Positions 1 to 10,312 of a stretch of 64,000 bases of DNA are shown in pieces. Every line of letters begins with the position of its first letter. Positions within the stretch are counted from its first letter, which is position 1. Source of the DNA: QHXW01 sp035297145 (GTDB taxonomy: Bacteria > Acidobacteriota > Terriglobia > Bryobacterales > Bryobacteraceae); NCBI GenBank assembly GCA_035297145.1, contig DATGZN010000112.1, positions 127,166 through 191,165 on the forward strand, given 5' to 3'. The notes beneath the pieces were generated by a model. That model worked only from the letters and a program-made list of their open reading frames with translations. It was not told the origin of the DNA and ran no database searches. The position numbers and the translations under genes are program-made.

Positions 1-54
1 TGGAGAGTCCGCCGCCTGCATGGTCGCGAGCGGCTTGAAACTCCTCGGAGGTGT

Positions 55-1512
<1,458 letters not shown>

Positions 1513-1528
1513 AGCGGTCCAGCACAAT

Positions 1529-1560
1529 CTCACCGCAGAGGCGCAGAGACGCGGAGCAAA
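1529..1560. repeat. GCAGAGGCGCAGAG-type dispersed repeat, copy 1
   Basis: The stretch between gnd and the sugar kinase contains CTCACCGCAGAGGCGCAGAG followed by ACGCGGAG. A close copy in reverse orientation lies at 18257-18288, and a diverged one at 54861-54900. It has a purine-rich period of roughly 9-10 bases. It sits just upstream of the kinase ribosome-binding region. Function unknown. Confidence 0.55.
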
Positions 1561-1578
1561 CATCCTCAGGAGAACCGC

Positions 1579-2661
1579 ATGAGCTTTGGCTTGAATATTC
1601 CTAAGACGGGCGCGCTCGATTTCGTTTCGCTCGGCGCACTGGTTCACCGCCTGGACCCCGGAATCATTCCCTTTCGTAAGGCGACGCAGTGTCACATTCA
1701 CGTCAGCGGCGGTGAATTCAATGTCGCTGCGAATCTCGCGGACTGCTTCCGCATGCGCACCGGCATTGCTTCGGCCATGGTCGACTATCCCATCGGCGAC
1801 CTGGTCGCGGAGCGCGTGCGGGCGATGGGCGTCCAGCCGTTCTACAGGCATTTCGAACATAACGGGCTCAACGGACCGAATATCGCCACCGTGTACAGCG
1901 ACCAGGGACACGGCGTTCGCGCTCCCGTCGTGTTTTACAACCGCTCGAATGAAGCCGCCGCCCGCTTGAAGCCGGGCGATTTCGACTGGAATTCCATCTT
2001 CGCGGGTGGTGTGCGCTGGTTCCATAGTGGTGGGATTTTCGCGGCACTCTCGGAGACCACGGCCGAAGTCATCATTGAGGGCATGCAGGCAGCCAAGGCC
2101 GCGGGCGCGGTGATTTCGTTTGACCTGAACTACCGTGAAAAATTGTGGAAGATCTCCGGTGGCCAAGAACGCGCGGCGGCGGTGATTGGACGCATCATGA
2201 AGAACGTGGATGTTCTCGTCGGCAACGAGGAAGATTTGCAGAAGGGCTTGGCCGTTCCGGGCCCCGAAGTCGCCGCCAAGTCTAAGCTCGATCCCAGCGC
2301 ATTCTTCGGAATGATCGATCGCGTCCTCATTAAGCACCCGCAAGTGAAGATCGTGGCCACAACACTACGCGAGGTGCATGCGACCAATCGCCACCATTGG
2401 GGCGCGGTAGCGTGGATCGATGGAAAGACACACGTCGCGCCCACTTGCGAGCTTCACATTCTCGATCGCGTCGGAGGCGGAGACGGGTTCGCTTCCGGGT
2501 TCTTCTTTGGCGCACTCACGGGCGAGTCGCCAGAGGAGGCCATCAAGCTGGGATGGGCGCATGGCGCGCTTCTCACTACATTTCCGGGGGATACAACCAT
2601 GGCGACCCTGGAGCAGGTCCGTGCCTTCGCTAAGGGCGGGTCGGCGCGCATCCAGCGTTAG
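1579..2661 (+). CDS. PfkB-family sugar kinase, 2-keto-3-deoxygluconate kinase-like
   Basis: A ribokinase/PfkB-fold kinase of 360 residues that phosphorylates a sugar or sugar acid with ATP. The N-terminal substrate motif SGGEFNVAANLADC is near residues 45-58, and the C-terminal signature with the catalytic aspartate is DRVGGGDGFASG at about 296-307. The NYREKLW block and the GGGD form of the signature are most like KDG kinases rather than fructokinases, which would put it in Entner-Doudoroff or uronate metabolism beside gnd. An insert of about 20 residues near 230 is longer than in E. coli KdgK. Substrate is inferred; the fold is clear. Confidence 0.85.
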   Translation: MSFGLNIPKTGALDFVSLGALVHRLDPGIIPFRKATQCHIHVSGGEFNVAANLADCFRMRTGIASAMVDYPIGDLVAERVRAMGVQPFYRHFEHNGLNGPNIATVYSDQGHGVRAPVVFYNRSNEAAARLKPGDFDWNSIFAGGVRWFHSGGIFAALSETTAEVIIEGMQAAKAAGAVISFDLNYREKLWKISGGQERAAAVIGRIMKNVDVLVGNEEDLQKGLAVPGPEVAAKSKLDPSAFFGMIDRVLIKHPQVKIVATTLREVHATNRHHWGAVAWIDGKTHVAPTCELHILDRVGGGDGFASGFFFGALTGESPEEAIKLGWAHGALLTTFPGDTTMATLEQVRAFAKGGSARIQR

Positions 2662-2678
2662 GCGTAAGCTGGCGAGAG

Positions 2679-3776
2679 ATGTCAAGCTGCCGAGGCTCCT
2701 TTCGCGCTCTGCTTTTCTACGACGTTGCTGACGAGATCCATCTCGACGTGCTGCGCGAGCTGATCGGCGTCAGCCCGCCCGGCCGCAAACCAGAATTCAA
2801 GCTCCCCGCACCCGTCTACGTGCGGTTCGAGCGGCCGCCGGTGGTGGAGTCCGCGGAGGCCATACGCCTCTCGACGGGGGAAACATTCGAAGGCCGATTG
2901 AAGTATTTCGACTACGGCGTGGTGAGTCTCGAGCTGGAGCGGCCGTTTCAGGCCGGGTGGGACGAACTCATCCGATTGACCAACCGCTGGATTGAGCAGC
3001 CCGAAATCGAGCAGGCTGCGGTTAAGATTGTGCGCAAGCGGCTGGAGAGCCTCACGCCGGCGCTCAGCAAACCGTATGCGGAATGGCTCGATGAAATCTA
3101 TTACACGCTGCATGTGCAGCCAGTACAGCTTACGGAGAACCGTGTTCTGCCCGCCACCGAACTGCTGGCCTGGAACGGACCAGCCATCGCGCAGATCGTC
3201 CGCGGCGATCTGAATCCGCTCTCTTCATCCGAAGAGCGGGAGGTGCTGGGGTCGAGCATGTCGTACTATCCGACCGACCTCCTGGTTGTGGGCTGGATGG
3301 CCGCTTTTTTATACGACACGACCGAGGGCGCCGCGCCCACGGTGCAACTGCTCGAGTACGCGAACACCCAGTTGCTGGAGTACCGGCGGTATGACGAGGT
3401 CCTGACCCGAGTTTTGAAGCGGGGCTATGATGCGTTGGAGCACGGGGGCGGCTTTCTCAGACGCTGGCGTTATGCCAGAGAGGCGACGCGCCTGAACACG
3501 TTGCGCCTCGACATCCGGGAGCTAACTGAGCGGACTGACAATGCCATCAAGTTCCTGAGCGACATGTTCTACGCGCGGGCATACCAGCTGGCTTCGGCAA
3601 AAATCGGGGTCAACGATTACCGCCACCTGGTGGAGGAGAAGCTGCGCACGGCCGGCGAACTCTACGACTTCATGGTGAACGAGTTTCGCCAGGCCAGAGG
3701 GTTCGTTCTTGAAGTGTTGGTTGTGGTTATGATCCTCATTGAGATTCTGCAAGCCTTTCGCATGCCATCCGGCTGA
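2679..3776 (+). CDS. RMD1/DUF155-like membrane-anchored protein
   Basis: A 365-residue protein with one hydrophobic segment at the extreme C-terminus (about residues 345-360, LEVLVVVMILIEILQAF). The N-terminal half has LLFYDVADEIHLDVLREL and a FDYGVVSLEL block. The C-terminal half is long amphipathic helices (LEYANTQLLEYRRYDE, then RLDIRELTERTDNAIKFL). This order of a small alpha/beta domain, helical region and C-terminal tail anchor is that of the RMD1/DUF155 family, but I recognise it only by pattern. It starts 17 bp after the kinase, so it probably belongs to that transcript. Molecular role unknown. Confidence 0.5.
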   Translation: MSSCRGSFRALLFYDVADEIHLDVLRELIGVSPPGRKPEFKLPAPVYVRFERPPVVESAEAIRLSTGETFEGRLKYFDYGVVSLELERPFQAGWDELIRLTNRWIEQPEIEQAAVKIVRKRLESLTPALSKPYAEWLDEIYYTLHVQPVQLTENRVLPATELLAWNGPAIAQIVRGDLNPLSSSEEREVLGSSMSYYPTDLLVVGWMAAFLYDTTEGAAPTVQLLEYANTQLLEYRRYDEVLTRVLKRGYDALEHGGGFLRRWRYAREATRLNTLRLDIRELTERTDNAIKFLSDMFYARAYQLASAKIGVNDYRHLVEEKLRTAGELYDFMVNEFRQARGFVLEVLVVVMILIEILQAFRMPSG

Positions 3777-3864
3777 GCGCATTTCGTAAAGGTGTGGTCC
3801 AGAACTTCTGCCCGCAAATGCCACTGCCCCCGCGAAAGCCGCCATGTGCTAGGATTCGCACCAT

Positions 3865-4383
3865 ATGCGCCGCCGAGGTCTGCCTGCCATTCTCGTGTTT
3901 TTCGTCTCCGCCGTCCGGGCTTTCAGCCAGACGGGAACGAGCATCCCATCAAACGATGAAATCTTCGAATTACTGGCGAAGGCTGAGCAAAAGGTTTCCG
4001 GTTTTGAAAACGCAGTAAAGGGCGTCAAGCCCGATTTAGATAAGGCCGATCCGAAGCTTTCGACGATGTACAAAGACGCCGGGGCTGCGGCTCACGTCAT
4101 CATTCTCAGCATTCGGAAAAACGGCCCATCTGCATACGGCCTCATGAGCCTGGTGACCACTCTTGACGACCTGAGCTTAGATGCTGCGACCGCAAGCGTA
4201 CAGCTATTGCTCCTTCGAATTCAATCAGGAAAAACAGCGGCCAGCAATCTGGATTTTCTTGTTCCGCTAATGACCTCAAAAAATGAATGCAATGACATCA
4301 GTGAACTGATTATGCATGCTACGTTACGGTATATACGCGCGGAAGAAGACGTACTCGAAAAGCTTTCGCATATCAATAAATAA
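3865..4383 (+). CDS. secreted hypothetical protein
   Basis: A 172-residue protein not recognised as any family. A signal peptide is visible (positive MRRRG, hydrophobic LPAILVFFVSAVRAFS, likely cleavage after FSQ), so it should act outside the cytoplasm. The mature part is predicted mainly helical with many Lys, Asp and Leu. It opens an A/T-richer stretch (3.8-6.2 kb) of small secreted hypotheticals that differs from its GC-rich neighbours. No cysteine pair or catalytic motif stands out. Confidence 0.6.
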   Translation: MRRRGLPAILVFFVSAVRAFSQTGTSIPSNDEIFELLAKAEQKVSGFENAVKGVKPDLDKADPKLSTMYKDAGAAAHVIILSIRKNGPSAYGLMSLVTTLDDLSLDAATASVQLLLLRIQSGKTAASNLDFLVPLMTSKNECNDISELIMHATLRYIRAEEDVLEKLSHINK

Positions 4384-4452
4384 GGGAAGACCGGCTGAAC
4401 GGGGCCGATGATTCGGGCGGTAGTAAATCCATGCGGCTCGTCATGGGAAAGA

Positions 4453-4716
4453 ATGCCAAATCCGGTAACGAAGTGCTTGACTCCAACCTGCGTGGTTTTT
4501 GTATTCCTCTGTGGGTGGGGTAAACCTGCGGTCCCTTACCAGCGGTTCGTTCCCCTTTCGCATCAGCCCGAAAGTCTCAAAGGCGATGCGTGGCAGGGAA
4601 CCTATGCGCCCGATACGAAGACAGGACAACTTTGCGTTACATTTGATCCGAGCGGCTTCAGTTCTGTAAGCGCAATTCCAACGTGTTTAAAGCTCTATCG
4701 GGACTTTCCAGACTAA
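4453..4716 (+). CDS. small secreted protein with DTKTGQLC motif
   Basis: An 87-residue product from the second in-frame ATG; an earlier ATG at 4408 would add 15 residues before the hydrophobic segment. The N-terminus (LTPTCVVFVFLCGWG) looks like a signal peptide. The core RFVPL...YAPDTKTGQLCVTFD resembles a motif that recurs in small acidobacterial secreted or anchored proteins of unknown role, usually written as ALDTKTGQLC. Its 3' end overlaps the upstream extension of the DUF4238 gene but not its preferred start. Reality as a gene is likely but not certain. Confidence 0.5.
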   Translation: MPNPVTKCLTPTCVVFVFLCGWGKPAVPYQRFVPLSHQPESLKGDAWQGTYAPDTKTGQLCVTFDPSGFSSVSAIPTCLKLYRDFPD

Positions 4717-4742
4717 CGCTGGCGCCGGGGAAGCGTGAGAAA

Positions 4743-5609
4743 ATGGATACTGTGGCGTCGCAGAAGGCCACAGATCGTAAGAGGCTAGATCATATCCTCC
4801 CTCTCGGGTATTTGGAGGGCTTCACCATGCCTTCAAAAGAGGGGCGGCTGTGGGTGTTTGACATCGAGCGGAGGAAATGGTTTGAGAGCAGCCCGCGCAG
4901 CGTGGCCGCCGAACGCGCATACTATGATTACTCGGAAGGCAGCGAGCCGGACGCAACAGCCGATCAGGCGTTTAAGGAATTCGAAACCAACTTTCCTCCG
5001 CTAAGACAAGAACTGGTTGCCAGCAAGTTTTCCGACTGGACAAAACACCGCGAGTTTCTTGTCCGGTACTCGCAGATGCTTCGTGCGAGATCAGATCTAT
5101 TCCGCCAAGAAGTACTGAAAGAAGCACACCACGCAACCTTTCTGAAGGTGGAAGAAGTGCTACAAACGAGGTCAGACCCGAATAAGCCGGGGGAGACTGA
5201 ATGTCAGATTAAATTTTCAGACGCCCAGATGCAGAGCAATGCTCACCGCGCCGTGTTTTTTAAGAACCTGAGCATCACGAAGATGCGAATGGAGATCAAG
5301 AAGGGGGCCGGGGAGTTTGCTGGGTGGAATTGGGGGCTGCGTTTTACGGAGGATGTTACTAAGCCCGTGATTACAGGTGACAATGCAATTGCGTTAGTCG
5401 GTTTTGGCCATTCTTCACGCGAAGAAGCGATAAAGGATCAAGACACTCTCTTCATTTTTCCAATTTGCTGGCAGGCCTGCCTAATCGGACGTCGCCACAA
5501 AATTGACGAGACTGACGCCTTCCAACCAACGGCGCTATTAGACCTTTACCCGCTATACCTCAATGAAGCCGGGTGTCGGTTTGCGTACTCACCGCATCGG
5601 CTAACTTAG
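4743..5609 (+). CDS. DUF4238 domain-containing protein
   Basis: A 288-residue protein. The opening DHILPLGYLEGFTMPSKEGRL followed by WVFDIERRKW and a SVAAERAYYDY block is the layout of DUF4238 (a conserved HxxP-YL-F start, a v-D beta strand, then a helical middle). Biochemical role is unknown; the family is patchily distributed and often in variable islands, which is background knowledge rather than evidence here. I chose ATG 4743 because the conserved region starts shortly after it; ATG 4683 would add 20 residues and overlap the preceding gene. Base composition is more A/T-rich than neighbours. Confidence 0.7.
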   Translation: MDTVASQKATDRKRLDHILPLGYLEGFTMPSKEGRLWVFDIERRKWFESSPRSVAAERAYYDYSEGSEPDATADQAFKEFETNFPPLRQELVASKFSDWTKHREFLVRYSQMLRARSDLFRQEVLKEAHHATFLKVEEVLQTRSDPNKPGETECQIKFSDAQMQSNAHRAVFFKNLSITKMRMEIKKGAGEFAGWNWGLRFTEDVTKPVITGDNAIALVGFGHSSREEAIKDQDTLFIFPICWQACLIGRRHKIDETDAFQPTALLDLYPLYLNEAGCRFAYSPHRLT

Positions 5610-5689
5610 TGCCCGGTGTTCCTTCCCTGCTGCGTGCCTTGCCAGGCGCGGCCAATCATCCGGCCGACGCCTCCTGGAATGGCCTTCAG

Positions 5690-6187
5690 CTACTTTCTTT
5701 TCCCTTGTTCAGGTTCACCAAGAGCTCCGGTCAGAAACGTTGTCGCCGTGATGGAAGTCGTCAGCCCTGTGCAAAACTGATCCCGCGTTTCGCCTTTTGA
5801 GGTCGAGCTAAGGCTCACCTTCTTGGCGGCAAAATCAAACCGCAAAGTATTCACCACGCAAATCGGTGAGCTATCGACCGCGATCATTTCACTCGCGTCC
5901 CACCGGAGGATGTCGAAACTGCTAAGGCTTACTGAAGCCAATTTGAAGGAATTTGACGCGCTAGCGACTTCGCAAAAACCGAAACGTTTGTAACAATGGA
6001 TATCGGTTGAATTTTTCCCTACGTCGGGGCCAGCATCCGACCATTTCCCCTCCGCGAAAGCCCAAAGAGTTTCAAGCCGTTGTGAGCCAACGACAACCGT
6101 GCTCACGTCAAAAATCAATGGTTGCTGAGCCATACCGGGGAGGGCTCCCAACAGCAGAAGCACATACGCCCACCGAACGAGAACCAT
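5690..6187 (-). CDS. secreted hypothetical protein
   Basis: A 165-residue protein with a clean signal peptide (MVLVRWAYVLLLLGALPGMAQ, cleavage expected around AQQ). The mature part is Ser/Thr-rich with predicted beta strands and three cysteines. No family recognised. It runs toward the DUF4238 gene, so the two are convergent. An antisense reading frame at 6007-6399 overlaps it, but lacks any signal or domain, so this strand is preferred. Confidence 0.6.
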   Translation of the reverse strand: MVLVRWAYVLLLLGALPGMAQQPLIFDVSTVVVGSQRLETLWAFAEGKWSDAGPDVGKNSTDIHCYKRFGFCEVASASNSFKLASVSLSSFDILRWDASEMIAVDSSPICVVNTLRFDFAAKKVSLSSTSKGETRDQFCTGLTTSITATTFLTGALGEPEQGKRK

Positions 6188-6484
6188 CGGACGCTCCTTC
6201 GCGTTTTATTCAGTATCTTCCCTTGATAAGGGATATATCGCGGCCCGAAATGACTCTGAAACCGAGGGCCGCACCGCCCGTATTCCGACAAAATTTGCTT
6301 GCCCATCAACTGTCTCATTGTATGGCAGGATGGCACCCGCGATCGCCGCACTCTTCAGCCGGTACCCATTTTGTAACAATTCCCGTCACTCAACCGTAAT
6401 ATTTCCCGCTCGCGGCGCCCGCTGTGTTACAGGGATATAACCCCATTGTCATTCCGCTGCAAACCTATTGCGGTATCCAGGGTC

Positions 6485-8332
6485 ATGACCAATGGTGAAC
6501 CCGAAGGTGTGGCGGACGCCTCCGCTAGTATTGTCAGCCGCAATCTCCTTGGCAATGCGAACCGCGGTGTCGAAGACCTGTTTTGGGAGAAGCTGCTGCT
6601 TCTCGACCGTTTACGAGAGCTGTATCAGAAGGTCAAGAAGCCGGAAGGCCGGCCGGTTCTCGAAAACCTGTTGAACGAATTGCAGATCAGTTACCAGGTA
6701 GATCCCGAAGATTTAGCTGGTATTCCTAAAACCGGTCCCGTAGTAGTGGTAGCCAACCACCCCTTCGGCCTTCTGGAAGGCGCCATTCTGGGGACCATGC
6801 TACCCCGCATCCGGCCAGACGTCAAGATCATGGCCAATTATCTTCTCGCCGGGCTGCCCGAGGCGGAGGACCAGTGCATATTCGTCGATCCTTTCAGAGG
6901 TCAGAGTTCCACGGCAATCAATAGCCGCGGGCTGCGGCGGGCGATCCGCTGGGTAAAATCCGGCGGTATGGTTGTAATCTTTCCGGCGGGTGAGGTTTCG
7001 CACTGGAAACTCAACTCGGGCGAAGTCGCCGACCCGGAATGGAGCGAAACGGTTTCGCGCTTGGCGCGCCTCACCGGAGCTTCGGTGGTTCCCGTGTTCT
7101 TCAAAGGAAGCAACAGCATCCCATTCCACCTTCTCGGCATGTTTCACCCGCGTTTGCGGACGATCCGGCTACCCAAGGAATTGTTGAACAAAACGGGCAA
7201 GAGCGTCGAGGTTCGAATCGGCACGGTCATCCCCCACAAGGCCATCGCCGATATTTCCGGCGACCGGGATGCGACTTCCTATCTGCGCTGGAGAACCTAC
7301 CTGCTCGCCAAGCGCGGGGAGCCAGACATGCGCCTGGTACCACGCATGATTCGCTCGGTGGTTCCCAAGAAACCGCTCGACCCCATCGCACCGGAAACAC
7401 CGAAGGAAGTTCTGATCGACGATATTGACCACCTGGATGCCGAACAATGTGTGGCGGAGTCGGGCGAGTACTCCGTGTACCTGGCCGGCGCCGACCAGTT
7501 GCCTTACGTATTGCCTGAGCTGGGCCGCCTGCGCGAGATCGCGTTTCGCCAGGTGGGCGAGGGCACAGGCAAGAGCTCGGATCTGGATCTGTTCGACTCG
7601 TACTATCTTCACCTGTTCGTCTGGAATAAATTGCGTCAGGAGCTGGTGGGCGCCTACAGGATCGGGCGCACGCACCAGATCCTTGGCCGGCTGGGGCCGA
7701 AAGGGTTGTACACCAGCACGCTGTTCCAGTACGATCCGCGGTTCTTCTACCGCATCGGGCCGTCGCTCGAATTGGGCCGCTCGTTTATCCGGCCCGAATA
7801 TCAACGCCAGCATCAACCTTTGTTTCTCTTATGGAAAGGGCTGGGAGCGTTTGTGGCCCGCAACCCCGAAACTCCCGTATTGTTCGGCGCTGTGAGCATC
7901 AGTAACGATTACAACCCGGCCTCGCGCCGCCTGCTCGCGCACTTCCTCGAAACTCATCGGCAGGAGGAGGATCTGGCCAAGCTGATTCGCCCGCGCCGCG
8001 CCTTCCGGCCTGCACTTGATCGCGACCTGGATTCACACGTGATCAGCAGCCTGCTGCCGGATCTCGACGCGCTTTCGAACCCTATTTCGGACATGGAGTC
8101 CGATGGTAAAGGTCTGCCCATTCTGCTGAAGCAATATATGAAGCTCGGTGGGAAACTCTTGGGGTTCAACGTCGATCCGGATTTTTCAGAGGCCCTGGAT
8201 GGGCTGGTTCTGGTGGATCTGCGCGAGACCGATCCCGTCGTTTTGCAGCGCTATATGAAGGCGGAAGGTACGGAATCGTTCCTTGCCTATCACCGGCATC
8301 GCCTGGCCATAAGTGCAATAGCTGCAAGCTGA
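6485..8332 (+). CDS. olsF: bifunctional acyltransferase, OlsF-like ornithine lipid synthase
   Basis: A 615-residue fusion. The N-terminal third is a PlsC-type O-acyltransferase: NHPFGLLEG at about residues 91-99 is the HX5D/E variant of the acyltransferase box, and FPAGEVSHW near 167 is the later substrate block. The C-terminal half is a GNAT-like N-acyltransferase of the OlsB/hemolysin kind (ELGRSFIRPEYQ, VLFGAVSIS). This OlsA-OlsB order is that of OlsF, which acylates ornithine and then the 3-hydroxy group to give ornithine lipid at the inner membrane. The frame is open to a TTG at 6446; I prefer ATG 6485. Ornithine as substrate is inferred; the fused domains are clear. Confidence 0.75.
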   Translation: MTNGEPEGVADASASIVSRNLLGNANRGVEDLFWEKLLLLDRLRELYQKVKKPEGRPVLENLLNELQISYQVDPEDLAGIPKTGPVVVVANHPFGLLEGAILGTMLPRIRPDVKIMANYLLAGLPEAEDQCIFVDPFRGQSSTAINSRGLRRAIRWVKSGGMVVIFPAGEVSHWKLNSGEVADPEWSETVSRLARLTGASVVPVFFKGSNSIPFHLLGMFHPRLRTIRLPKELLNKTGKSVEVRIGTVIPHKAIADISGDRDATSYLRWRTYLLAKRGEPDMRLVPRMIRSVVPKKPLDPIAPETPKEVLIDDIDHLDAEQCVAESGEYSVYLAGADQLPYVLPELGRLREIAFRQVGEGTGKSSDLDLFDSYYLHLFVWNKLRQELVGAYRIGRTHQILGRLGPKGLYTSTLFQYDPRFFYRIGPSLELGRSFIRPEYQRQHQPLFLLWKGLGAFVARNPETPVLFGAVSISNDYNPASRRLLAHFLETHRQEEDLAKLIRPRRAFRPALDRDLDSHVISSLLPDLDALSNPISDMESDGKGLPILLKQYMKLGGKLLGFNVDPDFSEALDGLVLVDLRETDPVVLQRYMKAEGTESFLAYHRHRLAISAIAAS

Positions 8333-8405
8333 TACGAGAACTTCTGCAATTCTCTGGTACCGGCCGGTTACCATTGCTCCCTGGGCAGCGGTAAAATTAA
8401 GGCAT

Positions 8406-8720
8406 ATGAACAGTCTGAAAACAGAACTCGACGCCGAAACTACGCAACAAGTGGAATTGGCGGAGAGGGAGTTGAAGGCCGCATTGATATTCGCCAGATT
8501 CTCTTCTACCTCATACTCAACAGGCAATTTGCAGCATGCAACCGATGCCCGGTCGAAAGCTACGGCGGTTTGCGCGAGAGCGGCACTGAGATTGTCCGCT
8601 CCGGAAATGATCCAGGCCAGCCCCGATTCCGTGAAATTGATTTGGACGGAAGTCCAAAATGCGCTGGCTGATTTGACTACCCCGAAGGTCAGCCCTAAGG
8701 TGCACAGGGCGGGAGGCTAG
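8406..8720 (+). CDS. small helical hypothetical protein
   Basis: A 104-residue product not recognised. The sequence is predicted almost wholly helical (TTQQVELAERELKAALIFAR, then DARSKATAVCARAALRL), without signal peptide or membrane segment. It stands alone between the acyltransferase and malQ. ATG start with a weak TAAGG upstream. Confidence 0.45.
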   Translation: MNSLKTELDAETTQQVELAERELKAALIFARFSSTSYSTGNLQHATDARSKATAVCARAALRLSAPEMIQASPDSVKLIWTEVQNALADLTTPKVSPKVHRAGG

Positions 8721-8767
8721 CTCCCGATCTTTTAGCAGAGGGCGCCTGGAGGTGATAGTCTCCTAGG

Positions 8768-10312
8768 GTGGCGTCTGCTCCATCGAGCCTTCGGTCGCGG
8801 TCGAGCGGCATCCTCCTACACCCAACTTCGCTCCCAGGACGTTTTGGGATCGGCGATTTGGGCGCGGAGGCGTTCCAATTCGTCGAATTCCTTCAAGATG
8901 CCGGGCAGCGTGTGTGGCAGGTGCTGCCTCTCGGTCCTACCGGTTACGGTGACTCTCCTTATCAATGCTTTTCCGCGTTTGCCGGCAATCCACTGCTGAT
9001 AAGTCTTGAGCGACTGGCGGAAACGGGTTTGCTGCCCGCCACCTGTCTCCAACACGTGCCGCGCTTCCCAGTGGAGAAAGCCGACTATGGCCGTGTCATT
9101 CCCTGGAAAATGGGCCTTCTGGAATCGGCCGGGAGAGACTTTCTAACACACGCGCAGGGCGAAATCCGCCAGCAGTTCGATGCTTTCTGCGCGGCCCAGG
9201 CGAGCTGGCTCGATGATTATGCGCTCTTCATGGCGCTGAAGCACGAGCACGGGCAGCAATTCATCTGGACGCGCTGGGATGCGGGGGTGCGGGCGCGCCG
9301 GGCTGAAGCGATGGCCGCCGCGCGAGAGCGGCTGGCGGCGGAAATCGGCCTCTATCGTTTCTACCAATTCGAATTCTTCAACCAGTGGCGAGCGTTAAAA
9401 GAGAACGCCGCCGCCAGAGGAATTCGCGTGATGGGAGACGTGCCCATCTACGTGGCGCACGATAGCGCCGACGTCTGGAGTCACACCGAATATTTCGAGC
9501 TTGACGAAAACGGGAATCCTTCCTGCGTCGCCGGTGTGCCGCCGGACTACTTCAGTGCCACCGGCCAGCTTTGGGGCAATCCTCTGTATCGATGGGATGT
9601 GTTGGCTGGCAGCGGATATCGCTGGTGGCTCGAACGCCTGGCCGCCACACTCCAGATGGTGGACCTGATTCGCCTCGATCATTTCCGGGGATTCGAAGCG
9701 TACTGGGCTGTCGCCGCTGGTGAGACCACCGCCGTGAATGGACGCTGGATCAAAGGTCCCGGCGGCGCGTTTCTGCAGGCTGCCCAAGACGCGATGGGAA
9801 AGCTGCCGCTCGTCGCGGAGAACCTGGGCGTCATCACGCCCGAAGTGGAAGCCATCCGCACGAAATTCGGTTTTCCCGGCATGAGCATTTTGCAATTTGC
9901 TTTTGGCAAGGACCCGCAGGGGCCCGATTTCCGCCCGCACAACTATCCGCGAGAGCGCGTCGCCTACACCGGCACGCACGATTGCGACACGACGGTTGGC
10001 TGGTGGACCAGCAGCGGGAGAGGCGAGAGCACGCGCACCGACGAGGACATCCGCAAGGAACGCGATTACACTCGCCGCTACTTGAACCTGGACGGCCAGG
10101 AGATTCATTGGGCTTTCATTCACGCGCTGATGGCATCGGTCGCGGATACGGTGGTGTTTCCGCTGCAAGACGTCCTGGGCCAGGGAACCGAAGCGCGCAT
10201 GAACCTTCCGGGTACCCCCAGCGGCAACTGGCGTTGGCGGTTCACCAGTGGCGCACTCACACCGTCATTGAGCCGCCGCCTGCGAGAGTTGACGGAGACT
10301 TACGAACGATGA
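8768..10312 (+). CDS. malQ: 4-alpha-glucanotransferase (amylomaltase)
   Basis: GH77 enzyme that transfers alpha-1,4-glucan segments between maltodextrins in the cytosol. The 514-residue length is normal. Catalytic residues are visible: nucleophile Asp about 304 in IRLDHFRG, acid/base Glu about 351 in LVAENLG, and the third Asp about 405 in YTGTHDCDT. The start is GTG at 8768, giving ASAPSSLRSRSSGILLHPTSLPG, which matches the family opening. The stop overlaps the start of the next gene (ATGA), so malQ, the transporter and the GH13 gene form a coupled operon for maltodextrin use. Confidence 0.95.
   Translation: MASAPSSLRSRSSGILLHPTSLPGRFGIGDLGAEAFQFVEFLQDAGQRVWQVLPLGPTGYGDSPYQCFSAFAGNPLLISLERLAETGLLPATCLQHVPRFPVEKADYGRVIPWKMGLLESAGRDFLTHAQGEIRQQFDAFCAAQASWLDDYALFMALKHEHGQQFIWTRWDAGVRARRAEAMAAARERLAAEIGLYRFYQFEFFNQWRALKENAAARGIRVMGDVPIYVAHDSADVWSHTEYFELDENGNPSCVAGVPPDYFSATGQLWGNPLYRWDVLAGSGYRWWLERLAATLQMVDLIRLDHFRGFEAYWAVAAGETTAVNGRWIKGPGGAFLQAAQDAMGKLPLVAENLGVITPEVEAIRTKFGFPGMSILQFAFGKDPQGPDFRPHNYPRERVAYTGTHDCDTTVGWWTSSGRGESTRTDEDIRKERDYTRRYLNLDGQEIHWAFIHALMASVADTVVFPLQDVLGQGTEARMNLPGTPSGNWRWRFTSGALTPSLSRRLRELTETYER

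Noticed and set aside
1..54. Possible 3' end of an upstream gene in frame with gnd
   Set aside because: The frame is open to the window edge, but 18 codons are too few to identify, and gnd has its own ribosome site and canonical N-terminus.
6007..6399. 130-codon plus-strand frame in the gap before the OlsF-like gene
   Set aside because: Mostly antisense to the secreted protein at 5690-6187, which has a proper signal peptide; the rest has no coding character. I see nothing else in 6188-6445.
7200..7230. GGTTCGAATCGGC, similar to a tRNA T-loop
   Set aside because: Lies inside the acyltransferase reading frame; no acceptor or anticodon stem around it. No tRNA was found in the window.
9395..10168. 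257-codon open frame antisense to malQ
   Set aside because: malQ has all catalytic motifs; the antisense product is Arg/His/Gln-rich and without recognisable structure.
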